From: Fratercula arctica
Lineage: Eukaryota > Chordata > Aves > Charadriiformes > Alcidae
NCBI GenBank assembly: GCA_947846985.1
Contig: CANTUZ010000001.1
Location: forward strand, 31,644,727 to 31,708,726
DNA length: 64,000 nucleotides
Direction of reading: 5' to 3'
Part shown: positions 12,301 to 21,699 of the stretch, one piece after another
How positions within the stretch are numbered: position 1 is the stretch's first letter
How the letters are laid out: each line of letters opens with the position of its first letter
Notes under the pieces: generated by a model
What the model was told of the DNA's origin: nothing
Seen by the model: only the letters and a program-made list of their open reading frames with translations
The model's database searches: none
Position numbers and translations under genes: made by a program

Positions 12301-15300
12301 TACTTCAGCTGTATTGCTCATTTAGACTGTTTTCACTGTCTGTCTTGGGACAGTGGGGTAATGGTTTTGTTTGTTGGTTGGTTGTTTTTTTCTTTAACTG
12401 GGTGTAAAAGGAAATCCTTGAAATATATATCAGAAAGGTGAGCATCCAATTTGCCATTCTGGTTGCTCACAAGAGCAGGTATTTATGTATCTATTAAAAT
12501 GAGACTGTGTATTTATTCCCACATCTTACGTTACAGGGTTATGATAGATTTCTGTAGAGTTACTCATTATCAGATTGTTTCCATGTGCTTTTACAGTCCT
12601 GTTCAGGTTGCTTTCAGGTCATGATTTGAAATGTCAGGCTAGAACCAAAGGTATGCCTTTGGTTTCAGTGGCTTCATGGCATTAAAACACACTAGTTATT
12701 TATGTACTTCTTTGTCTAAACATACTCAAGTTGGTTTAATGTTTTTATTCCACTGTTGTTCCTTTACAGCTGCCTAAACTAATAAATGCCAATTTTCCAA
12801 CTGATCCTGAACGAATGTCTATTTTTGGGCATTCCATGGGAGGTCATGGAGCTCTTATTCTTGCTCTGAAGAATCCTGGAAAGTACAAAGTAAGATATAA
12901 TTTAGCTTATATGAGGTATACTAAGACTTATACAGATTTCTGTAGAAGTGAAGAAAGAAAACATAATACCAAGTTCTGTTACAGCATTAAATATATAAGT
13001 AGTTTTAGTTGTAGCAGTACATTGATACCTAGTATTAGAATATGGAAAATTGCCAGAAACAACACTGTGGAATGTGAGTATCACTGAAATTAAAAAATCT
13101 GTGAATTTTAAAAGTTAAGAAAAGTTTAGTTTCTTTTGGATGATGCTACAGCTCTTCCAAACCTATTGTTATATTTAAATGTTAACAGGGTCCTTCTAGC
13201 TCTGGAATTGTGTGATTTTCTGTATCTTTTCAAATCTTGTCTTGTTCATTTTGGAGCTTTTATTACCAGCAAACCTCTTTGTCACCATTATATGTGTGTT
13301 TGCTTACAATTTGCTATGGAGTCTATTACACTGATAGCAAGTGTAACTGTAATAACCTGAACTTCATACAAATAGTATCTGGAGAACTTCTCCCACCACC
13401 CTTCCCTTTTTTACCTGCTCCCCCTGAGATTTGCATGTCAGCTTTCCTAAAGATTGATTTTTGGAGTATTCGACGTAGCTGAAGTTGTGTTCATTTGTAT
13501 TCTATTTGAACCTAAATCAAAAATGCTGGAACTGATTTGCCTTTCCTTTATACTCATGAGGGTTGAGAGAAATTTCATTATTCTCTTTGGAGATACGCCT
13601 GTGTAAAACACATTTCTGAGGCAGAATCAGGCATTGGTGTTTGAGAGATGAGGAGCTCTGCCTTTGTGGATCAGTCCTTTCATGGGCTCTCCTGGCCCTG
13701 CACTTTGTGGTCAGCCGCTGCAAAAGTGGAACTGAATTTATGAAAATAGCAGACCATTTGCTCAGTGTCATTAGCTTGGCGTTACAAGAGAGTTGAATGT
13801 AAGATAAAGCTTTATTTTTATCTCCCCTTTTTATCTTTTGGAGCCAGTAGTTCAGAACTTTCCATTTTCACCATTGGCACTTACCTGTTATTTGTATTAT
13901 CTAAAAGAATTAAACATTAAATTGAAAATGCCAAAATCCAGGGGAACTGGCTCAGATGGTTTGTTGCTATTTCTTGCAAGGCATAAGAGTGGTAATGTTC
14001 ATGCCCCAAGGCCAAATCCAAAAGAAGAATGTAAGAATAGGACTTGGAATTCTGACACCAGTACCTGGAGTTGTGATCTGAAATGCTCTTTTCTTGACCC
14101 CTAACCCTGTAGGTACCTAAATTCATGAAACACTGTTGCATGCTTAGACTGGCTGAGCAGTCCCATGCCTTTGTTATGCTCTGCCAAAATCCAGCGGGGG
14201 GTGAAGTGGACCCACACTCTGACCATGCTGACCCAACAGTAGACTGGAGATCCTTCTCTGCTGCTTATGGGAATTAAAACCAACATCTCCCAACAGGGAA
14301 AGGAATGGAGTATTTAGCCCTTCCTTTTGTAGCTTGGCTGATGTGCAAAAAGGAAAGCAAAACTGTGGGGCTAGAAAAAACAAATAAGAGGGAAGCAGGA
14401 AAACGGTTAGGGCACCTAGCTCAGAGTTTTGGTGCAAGAGTCATGGGTTCTGGCAATAACTTCAATACACTTTTGAAAAGGCTTTTAGTTTGCTTGTTAG
14501 TTAGCAGAAATCACTTTTCTTAATTCATACTTTTTTTTTCATACTTGCTTTCTGAACAGTCTGTATCGGCATTCGCTCCTATCTGCAACCCTATTCAGTG
14601 TCAGTGGGGGAAGAAAGCCCTTGGTGGATATCTGGGATCAGATGTAAGCAAATGGGAGGTACGTGTTGCAACTCGCGGTCTTTTAATAACGCATGAATGA
14701 GTGATCTGTAGATATATCGCAGCAGGAGTCTGGAACAAAAGTCTGGGGTGCCCCTGAGCTCTGTTTTACTACACCCATAAGATAAGCGTATGTTTCTGGT
14801 GGGTATGACTTGCCATTGCCTGACGGTGCTTATAACAAATGTAATGAGATAGAAGGCTCTCATCAAATTGACTAAATTCCTCCCTGTTTTATGAAGATCT
14901 TAAAATCTGGGCTAAGAAGAATTATGAGTCTGAGACTTTCTCTAAGACATGAAAGCAGCAGTGAGTTTAGAAGAGAATTAGGCTATGGCCTCTCTCTCAA
15001 AAACTCACTTCTCAGTATACAAAACAGCTTTTTTTTTTGTAGTAGCCTGGAAAGAGAGACTGCTACAAACTGTTCAGAGACTGATGAGCATCTGCAGGGG
15101 CAGCTTGTTGGAGGCAGCTAGCAGAGGAGACCCCTTGGATACTTGGAAATTGGTATCCTGTAAAACAGGATTAAACCAGACAAAGTTAGATTTTAGCTCC
15201 AGGGCCCTAATTTTGAAATATAAGTAGTTGTTTATGAATGGCTAAGATGCAAAAATGTTTGTGTGCATGTTGCTGTGCTGTTTGGGCAGTCCTTCAGTAT

Positions 15301-18262
15301 TTTTATCTCAGCATAAACATTGCACTGTATCCCTAGAATTAAGTTAGAAGGGATCATCGTGACCAGGTACTCTTATTTCCTTGTACATAAACACAGGCTG
15401 CAGTTAAATCCCTTGTAAATTGGATTAAAGTATCTCTTAGGAAGACATCCAGGTCTGATTAAAACATTACAGGAATGGAAAGCACTAGCTGCTTTCACAT
15501 TTTTTAATAGAGTAGTTTGTATATTTAACAATTGCCAATTAAATTTGCTTACACTTAACGTAATAAATTTATTTTGCAAAAAAAAAAAAAAGTATGTTTT
15601 CTGGTCACCTAACTTGCTTTGGAGCTCTTCTGTAAACCCAGTCCAGTATATCACCAGCAGGCATCAGGAATAGACTTATACCTGCCTTTGGCACAGATTT
15701 CACCAGTGATGTTCCTCAGGGTTCAGTCCTAGGGCCAGTCAATATCTTTATCAATGATCTGGATGCAGGAGTTGAACGACCATTAGCAAATTTGCTGATG
15801 ATACCAAACTGGGAGGTGCTGTTGACTTTGTTGAGGGACAAGAGGCCTTGCAGAGGGTTTAGATAGATGGGAGCATTGGGTTGTGATTGATGGGATGAAA
15901 TTCAACAAATCGAAATGCCAGATTCTGCACTTGGGACGGACTAATGCTCGGCACAAGTACAAGTTGGGAAACGCGTGGCTGGAGAGCAGCCCTGCATAAA
16001 CGGGTCTGGGGGTGCTGGTTGACAGCAGGCTCAACAGGAGTCAGCAGTGGTCCCTGGCAGCCAAGAGGGCAAACCGCGTCCTGGGGTGAATCACAAAGAG
16101 GTGATTACCTGCTGTATTCAGCCTTGATGCAGCCTCATGTTGAATACTGTGTGCTATTCTGGGCCTTACAATTTAAGAAGGACGTGAAGGTCCTTGAACG
16201 CATCCGGAGGAGGGCGACAAAGCTGGTGAAAGGGCTGGAAGGAATGTCCTATGAGGAGCAGCTATGGAATTTGGGCTTGTCTGGTTTGGAGAAAAGGAGG
16301 ATAAGGGGCAACCTCGTTGCTCTCTGCAGCTTCCTGAGGAGGGGAAGTGGAGAGGTACATGCTGATCTCTTCTCCCTAGGTGACAGGGACACATTGGAAT
16401 GGTTCAAGGCTGCGCCACGGGAGGTTTAGACTGGACATAAAGAAGCATTTCTTTACTGAGAAGGTGGTCAAACACTGGAATAGGCTTCCTGGAGAGGTGT
16501 TTGATGCCCCAAGCCTGTCAGTGTTTAAGGGGCATTTGGACAATGCCCTTAACAACATGCTTTAACTTTTGGTCATCCCTGAATTGGTCAGGCAGTTGGA
16601 CTAGGTGATCATTGTAGGTCCCTTCCAACTGAAATAGTCTATCCTATTCTGTTCTGTATACAGTTCCTTATCTCCATCTTTCTGCTTAAAATTGCCATGT
16701 GTTACACCAGTGTTTTGACTTTTAGCTGCCAAAATAGTTACATCAAGATACCAAATTATTTTGGCAGGATCTAGTTTCTGTACAAGCATGTGAATCGGTA
16801 CTAGATTATGCTGCTGTTCTTCAACTCTGTATGAATTTAGCCCTGGGCTGGATGTTCCATTTGGTCCAGAAATGATATCAAACAGCCAACTTGGTAATTA
16901 CTTAGATCGTACCATTTGCCCTTTTTTAAAATACGGGTATAACTTGTCAGTTGTATGGAAATTCCACAGTTTTTGGTTTTTCCAAGGTGCAGTTTGGTGT
17001 CCTCATTAGTATCACCCAGACTCTATATATGCCATTCTTTTGAAAATTTGGCAAATTTGACCCAGTCTAATGTATGTAACTGAATGTTGTTTCTCTTTTA
17101 TTCCTGCAGGCGTATGATGCTACACAACTTGTGAAGTCCTATCCAGACTCTCACCTGGACATCTTGATTGATCAAGGCAAAGATGACCAGTTCCTATCAG
17201 CGGGCCAGTTATTGCCTGATAACTTCATCGCTGCCTGCACGGAGCGGAAAATCCCAGTAGTCTTTAGGCTGCAGCAGGCAAGTTGCTTCTGTGATCCTTT
17301 GTTGTTGGGTTGTTGCTTTGTGATTGTTTGGGTCTATGTGGCAGGTAGTGAAGAGAGTGTGTCTTAATGGGGCGTGCTCTCACTTACCTGTCCCTGGCCA
17401 AGTGAGGAGGAGGATGAGAAGTGACGTTTTCCTTAATGTCAGCCGTCAAGGAGTGCAATATCCATCAGATTCAGCTGCATTTCACCACTAGGTGGGGCCA
17501 TTATTTTAGTTTCAACAAGCTGATGTCTTGATGGTAACTCAAGCTGCCAGCGGTCGGCTGAAGAAGCTTTTAAAGACACAGGTGGAAGGATTGCTCTTTT
17601 CTTTAGTGCCGTGACCTGGCACAGCGCTGTCCTGAGAGCACTGGAGCCTTTGTGAGTGACTGACGACTTCAAGCCGCACCCAGTGAGGGGCCCGGCCGTG
17701 GAGAATGAGGGATTGTCCTCTCTGATTTATTTTAAGCCCTGCACCAAAAGTTAGTGCTGAGAAAGTGGAGTAGCTCAGAGGTTTCCATGGCATTTTAACG
17801 TAGTAATGGAGCAGTAATTCAGACCTGGGCTGTGTTCTCCTTATACCTGTGTTTTACCAGTAGGGTAACACCAGTGTGGGGAACTGGTCTCTCAAATCAC
17901 ATCTCGCTCTGCAGCTGACGCTTGCTGTTGTCCGTCTCTAATTTACATGCCCAGATTAGGGCAGGTTAAAGTATATTGTTTGTTTAGCTTCCTAGTGTTC
18001 ATATATACTTAACCTGTTAGGTATCCTTCACAATTTTTATATATATAATACAGGTATTTTTGATTTCTTAAAACAGATCAAAGCAGAAGAGTCCTTAACT
18101 TTCCTAGAAGAGAGCTTAGCATGGTGGCTTTGTGGTGAACTATATGTATTTGCTGATTTCTTTGTTGTTGTTCTTTTCCAGGGTTATGATCACAGCTATT
18201 TTTTCATTGCTACATTTATTAACGACCACATCAAACACCATGCAAAATACCTCAACGCTTGA
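6247..18262 (+). CDS. ESD: S-formylglutathione hydrolase / esterase D, complete 8-exon coding region
   Basis: ESD is a cytosolic serine hydrolase (alpha/beta-hydrolase fold, esterase D family) that hydrolyses S-formylglutathione to glutathione and formate. This is the second step of glutathione-dependent formaldehyde removal, after ADH5. Joining 6247-6314, 7248-7336, 9084-9182, 11864-11988, 12770-12889, 14560-14658, 17110-17277 and 18182-18262 gives 849 nt, which is 282 codons plus TGA, the usual vertebrate length. The protein starts [11 protein letters not shown] and ends YLNA. The nucleophile elbow GHSMGG puts Ser149 at 12833-12835; Asp226 lies in QGKDDQF and His260 in GYDHSY. The oxyanion-hole segment GLTCTEQNF carries the conserved Cys56. 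There is no signal peptide or membrane segment. Every splice site is GT-AG except the last donor, which is GC. Identification is from recalled family sequence and is very secure; start choice follows the family N-terminus and the first ATG in exon 2. Confidence 0.97.
6315..7247 (+). other. ESD intron 2
   Basis: GT-AG intron, AT-rich. No gene or recognised repeat. Confidence 0.85.
7248..7336 (+). CDS. ESD: ESD coding exon 3
   Basis: Acceptor 'catacag' at 7247; donor G|GTAAGT at 7336/7337. It completes Ser23 and encodes [18 protein letters not shown] and onward to YWLS, the first beta-strands of the hydrolase core, ending one base into Gly53. Confidence 0.95.
7337..9083 (+). other. ESD intron 3
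   Basis: GT-AG intron. It includes a GC-richer stretch at about 7620-8065 with open frames of up to 139 codons on the minus strand that match nothing I recognise, and a 27-bp tandem repeat just before exon 4. Confidence 0.8.
8973..9040 (+). repeat. 27-bp tandem duplication, about 2.4 copies
   Basis: The unit around 'gaaaccttttctgtcacaaa' starts at 8977 and repeats at 9004, with a partial third copy from 9031. It lies 40-110 nt upstream of the exon 4 acceptor (9083), so copy number changes would alter the branch-point and pyrimidine-tract region. Confidence 0.95.
9084..9182 (+). CDS. ESD: ESD coding exon 4 (oxyanion-hole segment)
   Basis: Acceptor 'tttctctag' at 9083; donor C|GTAAGT at 9182/9183. 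It completes Gly53 and encodes [16 protein letters not shown] and onward to VVAPDTSP, ending one base into the Arg codon. Cys56 corresponds to the thiol-sensitive cysteine near the active site in yeast and plant homologues. Confidence 0.95.
9183..11863 (+). other. ESD intron 4
   Basis: GT-AG intron of about 2.7 kb with a short TACATA-type run near 11020-11040. No gene or mobile element recognised. Confidence 0.8.
11864..11988 (+). CDS. ESD: ESD coding exon 5
   Basis: Acceptor 'gtggtag' at 11863 (weak pyrimidine tract); donor GAG|GTAACT at 11988/11989. It completes Arg and encodes [18 protein letters not shown] and onward to [11 protein letters not shown], the family-specific [12 protein letters not shown] region that helps shape the active-site pocket. 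Confidence 0.95.
11989..12769 (+). other. ESD intron 5
   Basis: GT-AG intron of 781 bp. No gene or recognised mobile element. Confidence 0.85.
12770..12889 (+). CDS. ESD: ESD coding exon 6 (nucleophile elbow, Ser149)
   Basis: Acceptor 'cctttacag' at 12769; donor AAA|GTAAGA at 12889/12890. It has exactly 40 codons, phase 0 to phase 0. The GHSMGGHGA nucleophile elbow places the catalytic serine codon (TCC) at 12833-12835, residue 149 as in human ESD. Confidence 0.96.
12890..14559 (+). other. ESD intron 6
   Basis: GT-AG intron of 1.67 kb. Open frames of up to 90 codons only read on from exon 6 or are random. No mobile element recognised with confidence. Confidence 0.8.
14560..14658 (+). CDS. 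ESD: ESD coding exon 7
   Basis: Acceptor 'tctgaacag' at 14559; donor GAG|GTACGT at 14658/14659. It has 33 codons, phase 0 to phase 0, encoding [14 protein letters not shown]... to SDVSKWE. Confidence 0.95.
14659..17109 (+). other. ESD intron 7
   Basis: GT-AG intron of 2.45 kb that hosts a sense-oriented CR1 copy. The flanks contain an A13 tract (15579-15591) and no other recognised element. Confidence 0.85.
15690..16660 (+). mobile_element. CR1 LINE copy in ESD intron 7, 5'-truncated
   Basis: It begins inside the reverse-transcriptase coding part ('gtgatgttcctcagggttca', encoding the conserved [14 protein letters not shown] region) and runs to the 3' end ('gtaggtcccttccaactga', then decayed 'ctatcctattctg' repeats). 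The reading frame from 15944 to 16429 encodes recognisable CR1 ORF2 C-terminal residues ([16 protein letters not shown]), but frameshifts and stops break the rest. It is inactive and lies in the same orientation as ESD. Confidence 0.93.
17110..17277 (+). CDS. ESD: ESD coding exon 8 (Asp226)
   Basis: Acceptor 'ttcctgcag' at 17109. It has 56 codons, phase 0 to phase 0, encoding [20 protein letters not shown]... to VFRLQQ. Asp226 of the triad is in QGKDDQF. The donor is CAG|GCAAGT at 17277/17278, a GC instead of GT. No in-frame GT alternative next to it restores the family sequence, so a GC-AG intron is the best reading. Confidence 0.94.
17278..18181 (+). other. ESD intron 8 (GC-AG)
   Basis: Intron with a GC donor whose remaining positions fit the U1 consensus perfectly, and the acceptor 'ttcttttccag'. 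It contains a CTCF-like motif at 17485-17498 and no mobile element. Confidence 0.85.
17485..17498 (+). promoter_or_regulatory. Candidate CTCF-type motif
   Basis: CCACTAGGTGGGGC matches the CTCF core CCASYAGRKGGCRS at all but one position (G for C near the end). It lies in the last ESD intron close to the convergent gene ends. A single motif match is weak evidence of binding. Confidence 0.4.
18182..18262 (+). CDS. ESD: ESD coding exon 9 (His260 and stop)
   Basis: Acceptor 'ttcttttccag' at 18181. It encodes [16 protein letters not shown]... to YLNA followed by TGA at 18260-18262. His260, the triad base, is only four codons from the GC-AG junction, so mis-splicing here would remove catalysis. 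Confidence 0.96.
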   Translation, partial: GYDHSYFFIATFINDHIKHHAKYLNA

Positions 18263-18415
18263 ACCATTTGGATGGGAGCCTTGTCTGTCCAGTATGAATC
18301 AAGGGGTAGAGGCGAACTAAACAGAAATCATTTGCTGAAGTAGTGTCTGTAAAATGGAGCTCTTCTGATTGCACTGCTAAGAAAAATAAAAGTGCCACTT
18401 AATTTCATGTGTGTG
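18263..18415 (+). other. ESD: ESD 3'UTR
   Basis: Short 3'UTR ending shortly after the poly(A) signal, with GT-rich sequence ('gtgtgtgc') following as a plausible downstream element. The exact cleavage site is not visible. Confidence 0.75.
18385..18390 (+). terminator. ESD: Poly(A) signal AATAAA of ESD
   Basis: A canonical AATAAA about 120 nt after the stop codon, with a GT-rich stretch about 20-25 nt further downstream. Confidence 0.85.
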
Positions 18416-20847
18416 CATTAGAGTAAGTATTGTGAATGTTTTTGCATGCTTCAAGAACTCTCTCAACACGGTAAACACCACGCTGCGTTCTGGGTCATAA
18501 TGAAAATTAGCAGATGAGTTAGTTTCAGACTATGAGTGTGGGTATGTACTTCGGACCTCGAGACAGTTTCTAGCACGACTACATAGGGACTATGAATAAC
18601 AACAGCGTGCCTCTTCAGCTAATTAAATAGAGGGTTCACTTCTTCACTTAATGCTGAAGGAAGTTGTTAGTGGCACAACCAATCAAGCTCCTTAATTAAT
18701 CTGAAGTGGTTGGTGTGTTTTTCCTTAGCTTGTCTAAGTGCATTCCAAGGACAAAGTCTGGTGGAGAATACAGACAGAAGCTTGCTATGGGGAGTGCTTT
18801 ACTGTCCTGTGCGTTATTAACAGCAAACAAATAATCATCTGAAGAGCATTTAATGGGTGATACTTAAAGAAAAGGCCTCTTACAAGCCACGTGAAGGAAG
18901 TAGTCTGTAGTAAAGGAGGTGGTTTTTTTTTTTCCTCTGCTTGCCTTTGATTGTCGCTGAGTGTGAAAGGCTTATGCTGTGTTTATGGGTTTCTTAGCTG
19001 TGACAGGGCTGAGAGGAAACGGACAAATAGACCTGAAGAAAGCAATAACGATCTACAAATGATCTGGTATCTCATGGTTGAAAAGGAGCGTGCTTATTTT
19101 ACAGAAGATGGCAGAATTTAGACCTGATAGCTAGAGATCTGAAGCAGTTCCCAGTGGTATAATTCTGCCCGCTACCTTGTGCGGGGCAAGAACACAGACT
19201 GTTCCGGTGAGCTGCTTGTCTTGCGTTCAAGCAGTCACTCCTAACCTCTGCCTTCCCATGGTCCGGCTGAACCTGCGGCGTTGCGCAAACCGTGACTCGC
19301 TCTTGCCAGAGGAAATATTGGGGTAGATGTAGGAGCGGTTTGCATTGGTAAGCAATGCTGAATGCTCTCCGGTTTCTCCAGCCCCTGCTAGATGCTGGAT
19401 TGCAGGGAGGCTGATGCTGGGAATTTATGTTTCTGTTGGTGCTGATTGGCTTAAATTATGTATTGATTTTTATCAATCTTGCATCTACGACTGTGCGCAT
19501 CGCAAGAGTTCTCTGAAATGCTGACCATAAGTAACAGGCGATAGGACAAGAGGAAACAGCCTCAAGTTGCACTAGGCGAGGTTTAGACTGGATATTACGA
19601 ACAATTTTTATCCTGAAAGGGTTATTAAGCATTGGAACAGGCTGCCCAGGGAAGTGGTTGAGGCACCATCCCTGCAGGTAGTTAAAAGATGGGGAGACAT
19701 AGTCTTAGAGATATGGTTTAGTGATGGTTTTTGTCAGAGTTAGGCTGATGGTTGGACTTGATGATCTGAAAGGTCCCTTCCAACCCAGGCAACTCTATGA
19801 TTCTGTGTTTTCCACACTGTGTATTTACAACAGACACTACCTCTTCCTTTCTTATAAAGCAGGGCACTGACATTAAAAAAAAAAAAAAAAAAAAATTGAT
19901 TTTTAAGCCAGAAGTGCTAAACACTTAGGTTTTTTTTTTTCTGCTCACGCAACAGCAGAATTGGCTCAAAGGCTTGTTTAATATGTAGCAGCTTCTTCTA
20001 GTTGTTCCTCCTCCCCCAGCAGCCAGGCACCTGCTCTCCCGGAGCCAGCAAACGAATTAGGGGGCTGTATCGGATACTGGACTGGAGCAGCAGTGTTATC
20101 TGCCAAAGCTAGTATTTTTTGCCTAATGCAGTCTGATAATTATATTTCAGGAAAAGGGACGTGCCAATTATTTTTTTTTTTCCATTCCCTAACTAACTGC
20201 ACCGTGTGCGCCTGCATGTTATATTAGAGGAGATTAAAAAGCAGGTTTAACCTCGTAATTTACTAAGTGGTTTTAAACCACCATTTTAAAGCTGCTGGGT
20301 TAATGGTAGGAAACCCTGTGTGGGTTGAGAAATGCCCTCTTTCATACTTGATAAATTTATATGGCATAATTCTAAGTTTCCCATTATACTCTGGATAGTT
20401 GTAGGGAGCTTTATTTCTTATATCCTTAATTTACAGTTCAGAAGGAGATCAATTACTGTATCAGCTTCCCCAAACAGCTACAGTTCTGGAGCTGAAAATA
20501 CCTGTCATATTTTCAGTGTGGCACTCCTAGTAATCGACTGCTGTCCCGCACTGTTTGCTTTCTTGGTAAAATGGAGCATTTATGTATGTGCACTGCTGCC
20601 TTCCTCCTTGAGAGGGACTTCCAGGTGCCTCCTTGCTTGTGAGCAGGAGCAGATTCAGATAAGCATCTGATGCACTCTGGTGAGTCCATGAGAACTTGCT
20701 TGGGAAGCCAGTCACCTCAAGGCTTTATAGAAACTGCCCTGAGCTCTTTCAAAACTGGTGCTAGAGGGCTGACGAGGCAGGTTCCTCAGACTGCCCTTGT
20801 CCATAGGCTGCAAGTCCAGGACAGTGCAAACCTGTGAGAAGCTTATA
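18416..20847. other. Intergenic DNA between ESD and LRCH1 3' ends
   Basis: Holds one CR1 fragment (19535-19806), an A-tract of about 22 nt (19874-19895) and several T-tracts. No gene or RNA recognised. Confidence 0.7.
19535..19806 (+). mobile_element. CR1 LINE 3'-end fragment
   Basis: Sense-oriented CR1 tail: 'gataggacaagaggaaac', then 'attggaacaggctgcccagg', 'cttgatgatctgaaaggtcc' and 'aactctatgattctgtg'. The block around 'gatatggtttagtgatgg' differs from the other copies here, indicating a separate CR1 subfamily. Non-coding. Confidence 0.93.
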
Positions 20848-21510
20848 ATCAGAGAATGGTTGAGGTTGGAAGGGACCTTAAAGATCATCTAGTTCCAACC
20901 CCCCTGCCATGGGCAGGGACACCTCCCACTAGACCAGGCTGCTCAAAGCCCTGTCCAGCCTGGCCTTGAACACTTCCAGGGATGGGGCATCCACAGCTTC
21001 CCTGGGCAACCTGTTCCAGTGCCTCACCACCCTCACAGTAAAGAATTGCTTCCCAATATCTAATCTAAATCTACCCTCTTTCAGTTTAAAACCATTACCC
21101 CTTGTTCTATCATTACTCCCTCATGGAGGCCCTTCCCATCTTTCCTGTAGGCCTGCTTTAGGTACTGGGAGGTTGCAGTAAGTTCTCCCTGGAGCCTGCT
21201 CTTCTCCAGGCTGAACAACCCCAACTCTCTCAGCCTGTCCTCATAGGAGAGCTGCTCCAGCCCTCGGATCATTTTTGTGACTTTCCTCTGGACCCGCTCC
21301 AACAGGTCCATGTCCTTCTTGTGCTGAGGGCTCCAGAGCTGGATGCAGTACTCCAGGTGGGGTCTCACCAGAGCAGAGCAGAGGGGCAGAATCACCTCCC
21401 TCCACCTGCTGGCCACGCCGCTTTCTATGCAGCCCAGGATCCGGTTGGCCTTCTGGCTGTGAGCGCACATTGTCAGCTCATGTTGAAGCTCATTTGTGGG
21501 AATCGACACC
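20848..21510 (-). mobile_element. CR1 LINE copy, 5'-truncated
   Basis: A reverse-complemented CR1 of about 660 bp, reading from the 3' end ('agagaatggttgaggttgga') back into ORF2. The minus-strand frame 21081-21512 still encodes CR1 ORF2 C-terminal residues ([30 protein letters not shown]). It lies just beyond the inferred 3' end of LRCH1 and in its orientation. Confidence 0.94.
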
Positions 21511-21699
21511 AAACCGAGACCCCAGCAGTTACGGGCTGGATCCTATCCCTAGTTTAGCTGCAAAATTCCTGTATTTGAGTCACATCACCATCCTTCCCCA
21601 TCCCCAAAACCCTCATCCACCATCCCCAGCGTTAAGCTCTCCAGCCGCCATCTCTTTTACAGGAAACTCGTCAGGCAGAGGGGTAGTCATTAAAGGGTT

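Noticed and set aside
15944..16429. 161-codon + frame in ESD intron 7
   Set aside because: CR1 ORF2 fragment, not an ESD exon.
17278..17290. A GT donor just downstream of the ESD GC donor (17282-17283)
   Set aside because: It would add four bases and shift the frame before His260, and its surrounding sequence fits the donor consensus poorly.
21081..21512. 143-codon minus frame near the LRCH1 3' end
   Set aside because: CR1 ORF2 fragment.
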